Shown one piece after another: positions 12,267 to 20,749 of a stretch of DNA of 64,000 bases. Each line of letters begins with the position of its first letter. The stretch's first letter is position 1. This stretch comes from Terribacillus aidingensis. Lineage in GTDB: Bacteria > Bacillota > Bacilli > Bacillales > Amphibacillaceae. The notes under the pieces were generated by a model. That model worked only from the letters and a program-made list of their open reading frames with translations. It was not told the origin of the DNA and ran no database searches. Location: assembly GCF_900215625.1 (NCBI RefSeq), contig NZ_OBEK01000004.1, positions 185,593 through 249,592 of the forward strand, written 5' to 3'. Position numbers and translations under genes: made by a program.

Positions 12267-13001
12267 ATGAGGAAAAGAGAGAAAGTACAGCTCCCTTATC
12301 ATATGTATAATGGTTCGGATACGGAAGCACCGATTCTTTTCATCTATCACGGCTGGGGAGGAAGTACAGCTGGCTATGATGATCTGGCAAAAGAGTTGCA
12401 GAAAGAAGGATATAAAGTAGTCTTACCAGACATTATGCACCATGACAGCAGAAATCCGATAGCTAATCACTTTGATGGCAAATCACGACAGCAATTGTTT
12501 TGGAGCACGGTGTTCCAAACAATCGATGAATTCGAATTCCTTATATCTGACTTAGCTATTGCTATGAAACACATTCTCGTTATTGGCAGTTCTATGGGCG
12601 GTTTTATCGCCAATGGAATCTTTGCTAGATATGATGAAATACAAGGTTTGGTGAATGTGAATGGATCAGGTGCTTTTATGCTATCAGAAGAACTATTTCG
12701 ACAGAAAGATGGAAGAGGCACCTTAACAGAAGAAGAGAAAGAGCGAGTAAAAGCTTATGACCCTGTTGAGCGAAAGTACAGCGAAGCACCAGTACTGCTT
12801 ATGCACGGTGACAAGGACACAATCATACATGTGGAGGGTCAGCATGCGTATGCTGCACATTGTAATAGTCCACTGGTTGCATTTGATATTTATAAAGATG
12901 TGAATCATCAGTTTACAGCAGATATGGTTGAAGGCATGAAAAGTTGGCTGAATGAGCAATTTAAGGGGGGACGTACAGGAAAGTATAAGTTGCTGGAATA
13001 G
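12267..13001 (+). CDS. Alpha/beta hydrolase family protein
   Basis: A 244-residue soluble hydrolase of the prolyl oligopeptidase-like esterase type. The oxyanion-side motif YHGWGGSTAGYDD precedes the nucleophile elbow GSSMGG. The acid and histidine are probably in MHGDKDTII and KDVNHQF. The natural substrate is unknown; related Bacillus proteins are annotated as carboxylesterases. I chose the ATG at 12267 with AGGGGG six bases upstream. In-frame starts at 12240 (GTG), 12249 and 12261 also exist. It stands alone after the gatCAB terminator. Confidence 0.8.
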   Translation: MRKREKVQLPYHMYNGSDTEAPILFIYHGWGGSTAGYDDLAKELQKEGYKVVLPDIMHHDSRNPIANHFDGKSRQQLFWSTVFQTIDEFEFLISDLAIAMKHILVIGSSMGGFIANGIFARYDEIQGLVNVNGSGAFMLSEELFRQKDGRGTLTEEEKERVKAYDPVERKYSEAPVLLMHGDKDTIIHVEGQHAYAAHCNSPLVAFDIYKDVNHQFTADMVEGMKSWLNEQFKGGRTGKYKLLE

Positions 13002-13113
13002 AAGGAGATTAAACTGCTTTGCATCAATATATTACATGTAAACTAGCGCCTATTTCTATATAGTTAGTGTGCAGGAAAAGATGAATATATCAATTTAGAA
13101 ATGAGGAATACAA

Positions 13114-13563
13114 ATGAAATCATACATATTAGATCAAATCGAAGCCTCCTATAACAAAACTACCTGGTTTGTGCCGCTAAAGCCAGCAATCGAAGGACTG
13201 ACAGCAGAGCAAGCGGCGTGGACAGATACAGAAGAGACGAACTCCATTCACGACATTATCCGGCATTTGCTTTTCTACAAAGCTGATTATTTAAAGCAGT
13301 TTAAAGAGGGGAAGGAGAGAACGAAGGTTACAGAAATTCAGCAAACATTTGAGGGCGAAGAAAGCTGGGAGAAAACCGTACAGCAGTTCTTTGTCATCAT
13401 GGATAGCTGGCTTCAGGCAGTAGAGGAAGCGGATGAAGAAAAGCTCCAGACATGGTCAAAAGAGATTGCGCATATTTGCCAGCATATCACGTATCATACA
13501 GGTCAAATCGTTCATATTCGCAAGGTGCAGGGATCTTGGCGAAAAGAGCAGGGAATTTCCTGA
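13114..13563 (+). CDS. DinB family metal-binding protein
   Basis: A 149-residue four-helix protein with the DinB/YfiT pattern: a histidine in HDIIRHLLF and the C-terminal pair in HITYHTGQIVHIRK, which usually bind a divalent metal. DinB-family members are thiol transferases or damage-induced proteins of unclear role. The start is supported by GAGGAA eight bases before the ATG. It is monocistronic between the hydrolase and dgkB. Confidence 0.8.
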   Translation: MKSYILDQIEASYNKTTWFVPLKPAIEGLTAEQAAWTDTEETNSIHDIIRHLLFYKADYLKQFKEGKERTKVTEIQQTFEGEESWEKTVQQFFVIMDSWLQAVEEADEEKLQTWSKEIAHICQHITYHTGQIVHIRKVQGSWRKEQGIS

Positions 13564-13705
13564 AAACGGATTAAATAGAGCTTGTATTTCCTATACTGTG
13601 TGTAGACAGGCTTCCTGCAGCGGCAAAGACCTTTTCAAAATAGGAAAAAAAAGCTATGATAGAGCATGGACTAAGTGAACGTAAGGTTTGGTAGGAGGCA
13701 ATACG

Positions 13706-14623
13706 ATGAAACGCGCTCGGATCATTTATAATCCAACTTCTGGTAAAGAAGCGTTCAGACGGGAGCTCCCGGATGTACTGGAAATCTTTGAAAAAGCAGG
13801 TTATGAAACGTCGGCACATGCGACCACCTGTGAAGGCGACGCAAAGGCAGCAGCACGCCTCGCAGTAGAGCGAGGCTATGAGCTGGTTGTTGCATGCGGC
13901 GGAGACGGTACGGTGAACGAAGTCGTCTCTGGTTTAGCTGAACAGCCAAATCGCCCGAAACTCGGCATTATTCCGGTCGGAACGACGAATGACTTGGCTC
14001 GTGCATTAAATATTCCCCGCAATATCAAACGAGCAGCGGAGATTATTTTAGAAGGCAAGACACGCAAGCTTGATATTGGAAAAGTAAACGACCAGTACTT
14101 TATGAATATTGCGGGAGGCGGAAAGCTGACAGAGCTTACTTATGACGTGCCCAGCAAAACGAAGACGATGCTCGGTCAGATGGCATATTATCTCAAAGGT
14201 ATTGAAATGCTGCCATCACTTCGCCCAATCAAGGTCGAAATTGAGTACGACGGCAAATGGTTTGAAGATGAGATTATGCTCTTCCTCGTATCCAATACAA
14301 ACTCTGTCGGCGGCTTTGAAAAACTAGCTCCAGATGCTTTGCTGGACGATGGTTTGTTCGATTTGGTTATTTTACGGAAGACAAATATTGCAGAATTCAT
14401 TCGTGTTGTTTCCTTAGCCATTCGAGGAGCACACTTGGATCATGATCTGATCTTCTATACAAGAGCTAACCGGATTAAAGTAAAACCAGCTGATAAGATG
14501 CAGCTCAATATTGACGGCGAATACGGCGGCTCATTGCCAGGTGAATTCGTCAATCTGCATCAGCACATTGAATACTTCGTAACAGATGAATTCATAAAGA
14601 AACAAGATAGCTTACAAAAATAA
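13706..14623 (+). CDS. dgkB: Diacylglycerol kinase DgkB
   Basis: DgkB phosphorylates diacylglycerol released during lipoteichoic acid synthesis, returning it to phosphatidic acid at the inner membrane face. The 305-residue protein has the lipid-kinase fold with the nucleotide-binding motif CGGDGTVNEV, the PVGTTNDLARAL segment and the C-terminal NIDGEYGGSLPGEF. The ATG at 13706 is preceded by GGTAGGAGG; an upstream in-frame TTG at 13688 would swallow that site. In Bacillus subtilis the orthologue yerQ/dgkB also lies next to rlmCD. Confidence 0.95.
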   Translation: MKRARIIYNPTSGKEAFRRELPDVLEIFEKAGYETSAHATTCEGDAKAAARLAVERGYELVVACGGDGTVNEVVSGLAEQPNRPKLGIIPVGTTNDLARALNIPRNIKRAAEIILEGKTRKLDIGKVNDQYFMNIAGGGKLTELTYDVPSKTKTMLGQMAYYLKGIEMLPSLRPIKVEIEYDGKWFEDEIMLFLVSNTNSVGGFEKLAPDALLDDGLFDLVILRKTNIAEFIRVVSLAIRGAHLDHDLIFYTRANRIKVKPADKMQLNIDGEYGGSLPGEFVNLHQHIEYFVTDEFIKKQDSLQK

Positions 14624-14642
14624 GCTGTCTTGTTTCTTTTTT
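14597..14642 (+). terminator. Terminator overlapping the dgkB stop
   Basis: An 18-base arm beginning AAGAAACAAGA in the last codons pairs with its near-complement ending TCTTGTTTCTT after a CAAAAA loop. A T run follows. The stop codon lies between the arms. Confidence 0.85.
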
Positions 14643-14732
14643 CGACATATTTCCCGGGCAATAGACCTGTATTTCGGATTTTAGTCACAATGTGATACAC
14701 TCATGAAAGCAAACACAAAAAGGACGATGAAA

Positions 14733-16118
14733 ATGGCAAAAACGACGCCACCAGTTGAAAAGAATCAGACAATTGAGCTCACTTTCGAGGATCTTACCCA
14801 TGATGGGGACGGTGTAGGAAAAGTAAACGGCTATCCATTGTTTGTTCCATATGCGCTGCCAGGTGAGACAGCGCAAGTTAAAGTAATTAAAACCAAAAAG
14901 AACTTCGGATTTGGGAAGCTGCTTGAAGTAACCAAGCCGAGTGAACACCGAGTAGAACCGCCATGTGATGTGTACATCCAATGCGGCGGCTGTCAGCTGC
15001 AGCATATGAGCTATACGATGCAGCTGGACATGAAGCAAAGACAAGTGCAGAACGCGATGAAGAAAATTGGTCATTTGGAGCATGTGCCTGTGCACCCGTC
15101 ACTTGGCATGGATGATCCGTGGCGCTACCGAAACAAAATTCAAATTCCAGCAGCTGAACGCAATGGTGAGATGATTACTGGTTTCTATCGTAAACGAAGC
15201 CACGATATCATTGACGACATGGAAACCTGTGTTATTCAAGACGAGGTCAATGACCGCATGGTCGAAGCAGTCCGCCGTATTGCCAGCCGTCTTGGAATTC
15301 CGGCTTATAACGAAGAACAGCACCGCGGCGTTTTACGCCACATCATGGTTCGTACTGGCCAGCAGACAAATGAAACGATGATTGTGCTCGTTACACGTAC
15401 GAATGAACTGCCATATGCGAAAGAGCTTGTAGCGGAGCTGCATGAAACGTACCCGCATATCAAATCAATCGTTCAAAATATCAACAAAGAACGCACAAAC
15501 GTCATCCTTGGCCGCAAGACAAAGCTTCTATGGGGAGAAGAGTACATCTACGATACAATCGGAGATATTAAATTCGCCATTTCAGCGCAGTCCTTCTACC
15601 AAGTGAACCCAGCACAAACAAAAGTGCTGTATGACCAAGCATTAAAATATGCCAACTTAAGCGGAAATGAAACAGTCATCGACGCTTACTCTGGTATTGG
15701 AACTATCTCTTTGTTCCTGGCACAAAAAGCCAAGAAAGTTTACGGAGTCGAAATCGTCCCGCAAGCAGTATCAGACGCGAAAATGAACGCCAAGCTAAAC
15801 CACATGGACAACGCTGAATTCTACGTCGGCAAAGCCGAAGAAGTAATGCCATGGTGGAAAGCCCAAGGCCTTAACCCAGACGTCATCGTCGTCGACCCAC
15901 CACGCAAAGGCTGCGACGAAGAACTGCTGCAAGCCATGATCGACATGAAACCAAAACGCATCGTCTACGTAAGCTGCAACCCAAGCACACTCGCTCGTGA
16001 TCTGCGCTTCCTGGAAGACGGCGGCTTCGAGACAAAACAAGTACAGCCAGTGGATATGTTCCCACAGACTGGGCATATTGAGTGTGTGGCGGAGATTGAG
16101 TTGAAGGTGTCCAACTAA
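14733..16118 (+). CDS. rlmCD: 23S rRNA (uracil-C5)-methyltransferase RlmCD
   Basis: RlmCD methylates U747 and U1939 of 23S rRNA using SAM. The 461-residue protein has an N-terminal TRAM domain ([20 protein letters not shown]), a [4Fe-4S] ligand set ([11 protein letters not shown] with a later cysteine), the SAM-binding motif [16 protein letters not shown], and the catalytic region [13 protein letters not shown] / [13 protein letters not shown] containing the nucleophilic cysteine. The ATG at 14733 is chosen for AAAAAGGA eight bases upstream; starts at 14703 and 14727 fit less well. It matches yefA of B. subtilis in length and neighbourhood. A paralogue lies at 31427. Confidence 0.95.
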   Translation: MAKTTPPVEKNQTIELTFEDLTHDGDGVGKVNGYPLFVPYALPGETAQVKVIKTKKNFGFGKLLEVTKPSEHRVEPPCDVYIQCGGCQLQHMSYTMQLDMKQRQVQNAMKKIGHLEHVPVHPSLGMDDPWRYRNKIQIPAAERNGEMITGFYRKRSHDIIDDMETCVIQDEVNDRMVEAVRRIASRLGIPAYNEEQHRGVLRHIMVRTGQQTNETMIVLVTRTNELPYAKELVAELHETYPHIKSIVQNINKERTNVILGRKTKLLWGEEYIYDTIGDIKFAISAQSFYQVNPAQTKVLYDQALKYANLSGNETVIDAYSGIGTISLFLAQKAKKVYGVEIVPQAVSDAKMNAKLNHMDNAEFYVGKAEEVMPWWKAQGLNPDVIVVDPPRKGCDEELLQAMIDMKPKRIVYVSCNPSTLARDLRFLEDGGFETKQVQPVDMFPQTGHIECVAEIELKVSN

Positions 16119-16206
16119 AATAAACATTTCCCAGTAAAAATAAACTTTTCCTAATAAGACCCCGATTTCGGTAAAATAAACATTTCCGATTTCCGGGTCT
16201 TTTTTC
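16107..16206 (+). repeat. Dispersed terminator-like repeat, copy 1
   Basis: This about 100-bp element starts in the last codons of rlmCD (GTGTCCAACTAAAATAAAC) and ends in GATTTCCGGGTCTTTTTTC. It contains three copies of a TAAAATAAACATTTCC-like motif and an imperfect hairpin (GACCCC...GGGTC) followed by a T run, so it may terminate rlmCD. Copy 2 lies 341 bases downstream in the same orientation. Partial relatives are at 18915, 23923 and 32836. Confidence 0.75.
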
Positions 16207-16447
16207 TATTATCCCTTGTCATTACTGGCTTTTCTCAATATTCTCTTCCTTCTTTTATCGGAGATCTTTATTTTAACTGAGGAAAAAAGGTGAAAAAAAA
16301 GGTGGAAAAGCAGGTGAAAAACAGCCAATTTTGAACAGAAAAAGTGTGAAAATGGGGGTTCGGTAGGAAATCTTTATTTTAACTCGAACGGTGGAATGCG
16401 GGTTGGAGGCGGTCTTTTTAGGAAATGTTTATTATTTTTGTACAAAA
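16207..16447. other. Spacer between repeat copies, with inverted motif copies
   Basis: No gene is visible here. The spacer carries three copies of the repeat motif in the opposite orientation, at about 16258 (AGATCTTTATTTTAACT), 16366 (GGAAATCTTTATTTTAACT) and 16420 (GGAAATGTTTATTATT), plus an A/G-rich stretch. The paired orientation resembles the multiple terminal repeats of insertion sequences, but no transposase remains. Confidence 0.5.
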
Positions 16448-16546
16448 GTGTCTAACTAAAATAAACATTTCCCAGTGATAATTGACTTTTCCTAATAAGA
16501 CCTGGATTTCGGTAAAATAAACAATGCCGATTTCCGGGTCTTTTTC
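16448..16546 (+). repeat. Dispersed terminator-like repeat, copy 2
   Basis: A near copy of 16107-16206. It again begins with a fragment of the rlmCD 3' end (GTGTCTAACTAAAATAAAC) and ends GATTTCCGGGTCTTTTTC. The copy therefore duplicates a coding tail as well as the hairpin, which argues for a segmental duplication or element insertion rather than chance. Confidence 0.75.
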
Positions 16547-16691
16547 GTGTGCAACCTGTGCTCTTATTCATTTTTCTCTAGTTTTCCTTCCGCAGCAAAT
16601 TCGAAAATCTATATTATCACACTATCTCCGAACTGTGATATTTAGATTAAATAAAAATTAAGGAAGATTAAGTTTTATTAAATTTATTTTA

Positions 16692-16709
16692 TGTAAAATG
16701 TATTTTACA
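16692..16709 (+). promoter_or_regulatory. Candidate LysR operator upstream of the dehydrogenase
   Basis: TGTAAAATGTATTTTACA is palindromic in eight of nine pairs. The same half-sites (TTTTACA, TGTAAAA) recur in front of the LysR gene at 18628-18653, which suggests that the regulator binds both. Confidence 0.5.
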
Positions 16710-16765
16710 ATAAAGATGTAGTAATTAATTGTTTAATTTATCGTACAAAGGGATGGTAAAAAATC

Positions 16766-17665
16766 ATGGAATTCAAACATATTACAATAGCGGGCAGTGG
16801 GGTTTTGGGAAGTCAAATCGCTTTCCAAACTGCATTTAATGGTTTTCATGTAACAGTATACGATATTAATGATGTAGCATTACAATCAGCTAAAGACAAA
16901 GTAAACATATTGAAAGGGCGTTATCAAGAGGATTTACAGGCAAGTAAAGAGCAAGTAGATTCTGCATCTGACCGCATCTCTTACTCTAGCGACCTGGCAA
17001 AGGCAGTTGCTGATGCAGATTTGCTGATAGAAGCAATACCAGAGATAGTGACGATTAAAACAGAGTTTTATAAGAAGCTAAATGAAGTTGCGCCAGATAA
17101 GACTGTTTTTGCATCAAACTCATCAACATTAATGCCAAGTCAGTTTGCTGAAGCGACAGGACGTCCTGAAAAATTCCTAGCACTTCATTTTGCTAATGAA
17201 ATTTGGATCAATAATACAGCCGAAATTATGAAGCATCCAGGCACAGATATGAATGTGTTTGACCAAGTAGTTGAGTTTGCGAAAGCAATTGGAATGGTGG
17301 CATTGCCTCTTCATAAAGAGCAACCAGGATATATTTTGAATTCATTGCTTGTTCCTCTTCTGGATGCAGCAGAGCTATTGCTATCAAGAGAGGTTGCAGA
17401 TGTTGAGACAATCGATAAAACATGGATGATCGCTACAGGAGCTCCAAAAGGTCCATTTGCAATATTAGATGTTGTCGGAATCAATACATCTTATAATATT
17501 GTGAAGGCTAAAGCGGACGCAACAGGAAATTCAGAATTTAAGAAACTTGCAGAGCTACTGAAAACAGAATATGTTGATAAAGGGAAACTTGGGGTTGCTA
17601 CAGGAGAAGGCTTCTATAAATATCCTAATCCTCGATTTATGGACCCTAATTTCTTGGGGAATTAG
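16766..17665 (+). CDS. 3-hydroxyacyl-CoA dehydrogenase family protein
   Basis: A 299-residue NAD-dependent dehydrogenase. It has the N-terminal Rossmann motif IAGSGVLGSQIAFQTAFNG, the 3HCDH core (ADLLIEAIPE, FASNSSTLMPSQFAEATGR, FLALHFANEIW) and the C-terminal dimerisation domain with GEGFYKYPNP. The family oxidises 3-hydroxyacyl-CoAs such as 3-hydroxybutyryl-CoA. No other beta-oxidation gene is adjacent, so the substrate is open. It is convergent with a LysR gene and shares a palindromic motif with it, so regulation by that protein is likely. Confidence 0.85.
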   Translation: MEFKHITIAGSGVLGSQIAFQTAFNGFHVTVYDINDVALQSAKDKVNILKGRYQEDLQASKEQVDSASDRISYSSDLAKAVADADLLIEAIPEIVTIKTEFYKKLNEVAPDKTVFASNSSTLMPSQFAEATGRPEKFLALHFANEIWINNTAEIMKHPGTDMNVFDQVVEFAKAIGMVALPLHKEQPGYILNSLLVPLLDAAELLLSREVADVETIDKTWMIATGAPKGPFAILDVVGINTSYNIVKAKADATGNSEFKKLAELLKTEYVDKGKLGVATGEGFYKYPNPRFMDPNFLGN

Positions 17666-17674
17666 TAAAAAAGT

Positions 17675-17710
17675 AAATCCTCCTGTCATAATGGCAGGAG
17701 GATTATTTTT
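17675..17710 (+). terminator. Bidirectional terminator between convergent genes
   Basis: AATCCTCCTGTCA and TGGCAGGAGGATT pair around a short loop, with a T run on the right and an A run on the left. It can serve both the dehydrogenase and the LysR gene. Confidence 0.85.
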
Positions 17711-18608
17711 ATTTTAAGTCTTGCAAAAGATGCTCGGTAAATTGATCTACCATTTCTGCGCATTTTTCATTTTTTCTCGTTACACGCCATAAATAATTGG
17801 AAAGGGTAAAGTACTCATTAATTGAAATCGTCACCACTTCATCTCTTAAATGTGCCGGCAATGCTTGGATAATATAATCATTCGTTATCGTGATAGCATT
17901 CCTTTGCAGCACCATTTGTAAAAGGACATCTCCATTATTTGTCGTCAATGCAATCCTATTTCTCAAGTTATCTGGAAACAAATCGTCAGCTATTTTCTTC
18001 AAGTAAGGGTCATTGTACAATACGATTGATTCATGCATTTCGTTTATGATTTGGTCAAGGGAGATTTTATTGTTGAATCGTAGTAAGGAGCTTTTGTTAA
18101 CGGCAAGAACCACTTCAACTCTTTTAATCGGTTCCCATTCCAATGCAACATCATGATTGTTTGATCCTAGTGAAACAAACCCCATATCTGCATGGCTGTT
18201 TTTTACTTGTTCCAGCACAGCAGCCGTATCTTCCTCCACTACTTGCACATTTACATAAGGAAAGCTTTCTCGGAATTCAAGGGTATTGTTAATGATTTGG
18301 GACACTAATCCGGGAATTGCAGCAATAACAATATTACCGTACTGGTTGTTTTTTGATACTGCAATATCATTTTTAAGCCTGTCGATTGTTTTCAAGACAG
18401 AAACAGCATACTGGATGACTTTTTTTCCTTCAGCGGTTGGAACTACTCCTTTGCGTGAGCGTGTGAAAAGCAGTACGTCTAATTCAGTTTCTAACTGGGT
18501 TATGGAGAGGCTGATTGCTGGGACGGTCATCAAGTTCTTTTTAGCGACCTCAGTAAAGGAGCCTAACTCTCCGACATCTACTAAATATTGAAGCTGGGTT
18601 ATATTCAT
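17709..18608 (-). CDS. LysR family transcriptional regulator
   Basis: A 299-residue regulator with an N-terminal winged helix (MNITQLQYLVDVGELGSFTE, then AISLSITQLETELDVLLFTR) and a C-terminal co-inducer domain starting near residue 90 (YGNIVIAAIPGLVSQIINNT). The length is typical of LysR proteins. It is convergent with the 3-hydroxyacyl-CoA dehydrogenase gene, and TTTTACA/TGTAAAA repeats occur upstream of both. I infer autoregulation and control of that gene. The effector is unknown. Confidence 0.9.
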   Translation of the reverse strand: MNITQLQYLVDVGELGSFTEVAKKNLMTVPAISLSITQLETELDVLLFTRSRKGVVPTAEGKKVIQYAVSVLKTIDRLKNDIAVSKNNQYGNIVIAAIPGLVSQIINNTLEFRESFPYVNVQVVEEDTAAVLEQVKNSHADMGFVSLGSNNHDVALEWEPIKRVEVVLAVNKSSLLRFNNKISLDQIINEMHESIVLYNDPYLKKIADDLFPDNLRNRIALTTNNGDVLLQMVLQRNAITITNDYIIQALPAHLRDEVVTISINEYFTLSNYLWRVTRKNEKCAEMVDQFTEHLLQDLK

Positions 18609-18627
18609 GTTTTGTCACCTTAAATAG

Positions 18628-18653
18628 TTTTACATTAGTTTTAGTTTGTAAAA
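18628..18653 (-). promoter_or_regulatory. Candidate autoregulatory LysR site
   Basis: TTTTACA at 18628-18634 and TGTAAAA at 18647-18653 form an inverted repeat with a 12-base spacer about 20 bases before the LysR start. The half-sites are those of the palindrome at 16692-16709. Confidence 0.45.
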
Positions 18654-19273
18654 GTTATTTTATCAAAAAAGAGTGGAGAGATGATATGTAAATAAAGATA
18701 AAAGTATAGTGGGCGAGGAATTTTAAGGAGGTTTAATAGAAGCAATAAGGTATGCGCAAAAGCAACATCGGTCAGCGGTCTCTAAAACAGAAAGCTTTAT
18801 ACTTGAAGTGTTAATTTGGGGTAATCGTTTTCTTAGTCTTCATTTACATTCTCACCGGAAGAGAAACTAAAAAGCAAAGGGGACGAAATTATTGATTAAT
18901 GCGACTTGTTACAGTACGGGTCTTTTTCATGTGCAGCCCTTGACCTTAAAAGCTTTTCTCAATATTCTCTTCCTTCTTTTCTCGGAGATCTTTATTTTAA
19001 CTCGAACGATGGCAAGGGGGGACATCGGTTATGGATATTCTAAATAAAAATGGATATCTAGATGAAATATACTATATTTGTATTATGGAAAGTATTAAAA
19101 GTTGGCGTTGCGTAGATTTAAATCCTTAAGGTTTCAATTTGTCCACATTCAAGCAGGAGAATATCAAAAAAAATCATTGAAGGTAAAAGGTGAGAAGGGT
19201 GTATTTGATTAACCCAAGATAATTCTTCTAATATACTCAGAAATAGAGGTGAAAAAGAGGGAATAAACATAGC
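18654..19273. repeat. Gene-free stretch with repeat relative (copy 3)
   Basis: No convincing gene is present. At 18915-19012 the sequence matches the region after repeat copy 1: CGGGTCTTTTTC, then CTTTTCTCAATATTCTCTTC and AGATCTTTATTTTAACTCG. An AAGGAGG at about 18726 precedes a short open stretch (18738-18869) without a start codon or recognisable product. Confidence 0.5.
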
Positions 19274-19315
19274 AAAAAACTGAGTAAAGTCACGCTTATA
19301 CGTGTCTTTACTCAG
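19274..19315 (-). terminator. Terminator of the bacteriocin-like pair
   Basis: On the minus strand, CTGAGTAAAGACACG and CGTGACTTTACTCAG pair with one mismatch and are followed by TTTTTT. It lies just past the small membrane protein gene. Confidence 0.85.
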
Positions 19316-19338
19316 GGAAAGTTTATATTTTAACTTTT

Positions 19339-19497
19339 TCATCTGTGGCTATTTTTGAACTGTTTTGCTAACTCAAGCAGAATTAATATAGATATGATAC
19401 TCATGATAGAACCATATACGAAACTGTTCTCTAAGAAGTTGAGCAAAGTCACAGCAACCGATAGGACAAGCGCAACTATAAGTGACGATTTTCTCAA
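19339..19497 (-). CDS. Small membrane protein, candidate immunity protein
   Basis: A 52-residue protein from a TTG at 19497, preceded by AAGAAGGTG with a six-base gap. The start falls about 20 bases after the stop of the secreted protein gene. It has two hydrophobic segments (SLIVALVLSVAVTLLNFL and YGSIMSIISILILLEL) and a basic tail, KQFKNSHR. Small two-helix proteins encoded directly after a bacteriocin-like precursor are commonly immunity factors. That role is inferred from position and topology only. Confidence 0.55.
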   Translation of the reverse strand: MRKSSLIVALVLSVAVTLLNFLENSFVYGSIMSIISILILLELAKQFKNSHR

Positions 19498-19517
19498 TAG
19501 TAACACCTTCTTTACTT

Positions 19518-20036
19518 TTATATTACCGCATATACTATTCCTTGCGCAATATACCCGCAAGTTGTAGCAACCCAATCCCAAACATAAGGTTTTAATGCAT
19601 TAGCGACACTGTTCTTAACCTCATCTAAAGGACCCATTAAGATGTATGTATTCCAAATACCCACCCACTTCGCTTCACTAACATTGTCCTTTAGAGACTT
19701 AGGAAAAGCTTTATATATTTTTTTGGGTAGCTTGGACTTTACATAACTTTTTCCGAATAATTTTGCTAGTTTAACAGCTAAGGAACCTGCTGCCATTGTG
19801 TGCATTGTAGGTTGTTCATTGGCAACATTTACTTTAGGAGCTTCACTTTTTATTTCATTTGCAGTTTCGTTAATTATCTTGTTTAGCTCCTCATACTCTA
19901 ATCTTTTGGTATCTGAATTTTCTTCTGCGGTTGTTTGCTTAGTTGCTGCACTTACAGAAGGACCTACAACTGTAAGAGTTAACATAATCGTACATAACAC
20001 TGTTATTAACTTTCCCCAATTTAATTTTCTACTCAT
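19518..20036 (-). CDS. Secreted bacteriocin-like precursor
   Basis: A 172-residue protein of unrecognised family. It has a signal peptide (KLITVLCTIMLTLTVVGPSV, cut near SAA), a charged pro-region (TAEENSDTKRLEYEELNK), a basic middle (KSYVKSKLPKKIYKAFPKSL) and a hydrophobic, tryptophan-rich C terminus (WDWVATTCGYIAQGIVYAVI). The layout recalls secreted peptide toxins of the SdpC kind, which are processed from a longer precursor, but I see no clear sequence match. AGGAGGAAT precedes the ATG at 20036. It shares a transcript and terminator with the 52-residue membrane protein. Confidence 0.55.
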   Translation of the reverse strand: MSRKLNWGKLITVLCTIMLTLTVVGPSVSAATKQTTAEENSDTKRLEYEELNKIINETANEIKSEAPKVNVANEQPTMHTMAAGSLAVKLAKLFGKSYVKSKLPKKIYKAFPKSLKDNVSEAKWVGIWNTYILMGPLDEVKNSVANALKPYVWDWVATTCGYIAQGIVYAVI

Positions 20037-20055
20037 AATAATTCCTCCTAGATTA

Positions 20056-20117
20056 GTATTATTTAACATTTGTAGTCTATCAAAGAGATAAATGGATTTA
20101 AATACCATATAGTATTT
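20056..20117 (-). promoter_or_regulatory. Promoter and palindrome of the bacteriocin-like pair
   Basis: Read on the minus strand, TTGATA (20083-20078) and TAATAC (20061-20056) are 16 bases apart. Upstream, AAATACCATATAGTATTT at 20100-20117 is palindromic in eight of nine pairs and could be an operator. Confidence 0.4.
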
Positions 20118-20749
20118 CTAATCATCACTAGAAAGGGATATCTTGATGCAGACAATCTTTTTTTAAAAAGACTTTCTTTGTAATAGGAAATTCATAAATA
20201 AATTATGACTGATAATATAGAGAAATGACGATAACTTGTTCAACAAAAAAACTTATCTTTTGTTTTCTATCTTAGAGAAAGATAACACAGCGGATTTTAT
20301 ACCGGTGGTTATAAGGAGATGCTGATTGACAAAGCGTTAAAGGGTATTAAACAATATAAGGACTTTTTATTGGAGCATAAGTGGCTCTTAACGGTTCAAT
20401 GTATGGTCAGGATGAAAGACCTCATCAATGCTGTAGGAAACTATCTAACCTATTGTCTCAGATGGTTAGTGGCGGACTATCTTAATCTTTATCAGCCAAC
20501 CACAACTCTGATTTCCGGTCTTACTTAAGTGCTATAACGTAATAATTGGTATGGCCTTTATTATAACGGGACGAGAATAGGTCACTCTGAAAAAAAACAG
20601 GAATCCGGAGTAAAGCGCTATCAACTATGTTTAATGGGAGTAGAAGAGAGAAATGCTAACTGAATTATTTCTGGAGAGATGAATCAAGGTTAGGTAAGAT
20701 TGAATTATAACGTTCATATTTATTATTCGAATTAAGCGGGAGGATTTTA
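20118..20749. other. Stretch without a recognisable gene
   Basis: A 69-codon ORF at 20319-20528 (start MLIDKALKGIKQYKDF) has no fitted ribosome site (AAGGAG abuts the ATG) and no family I recognise. It may be a gene relic. Nothing else in the stretch looks coding. AGCGGGAGGAT at the end is the ribosome site of the next gene. Confidence 0.4.

Noticed and set aside
16107-16546. Possible CRISPR array or tRNA cluster in the repeat-rich spacer
   Set aside because: Repeats are unevenly spaced and in both orientations, without uniform unique spacers, and no cas genes or cloverleaf structures are present.
19118-19342. Minus-strand 74-codon ORF downstream of the small immunity-like gene
   Set aside because: It runs straight through the strong minus-strand terminator hairpin at 19274-19315 and has no convincing ribosome site.
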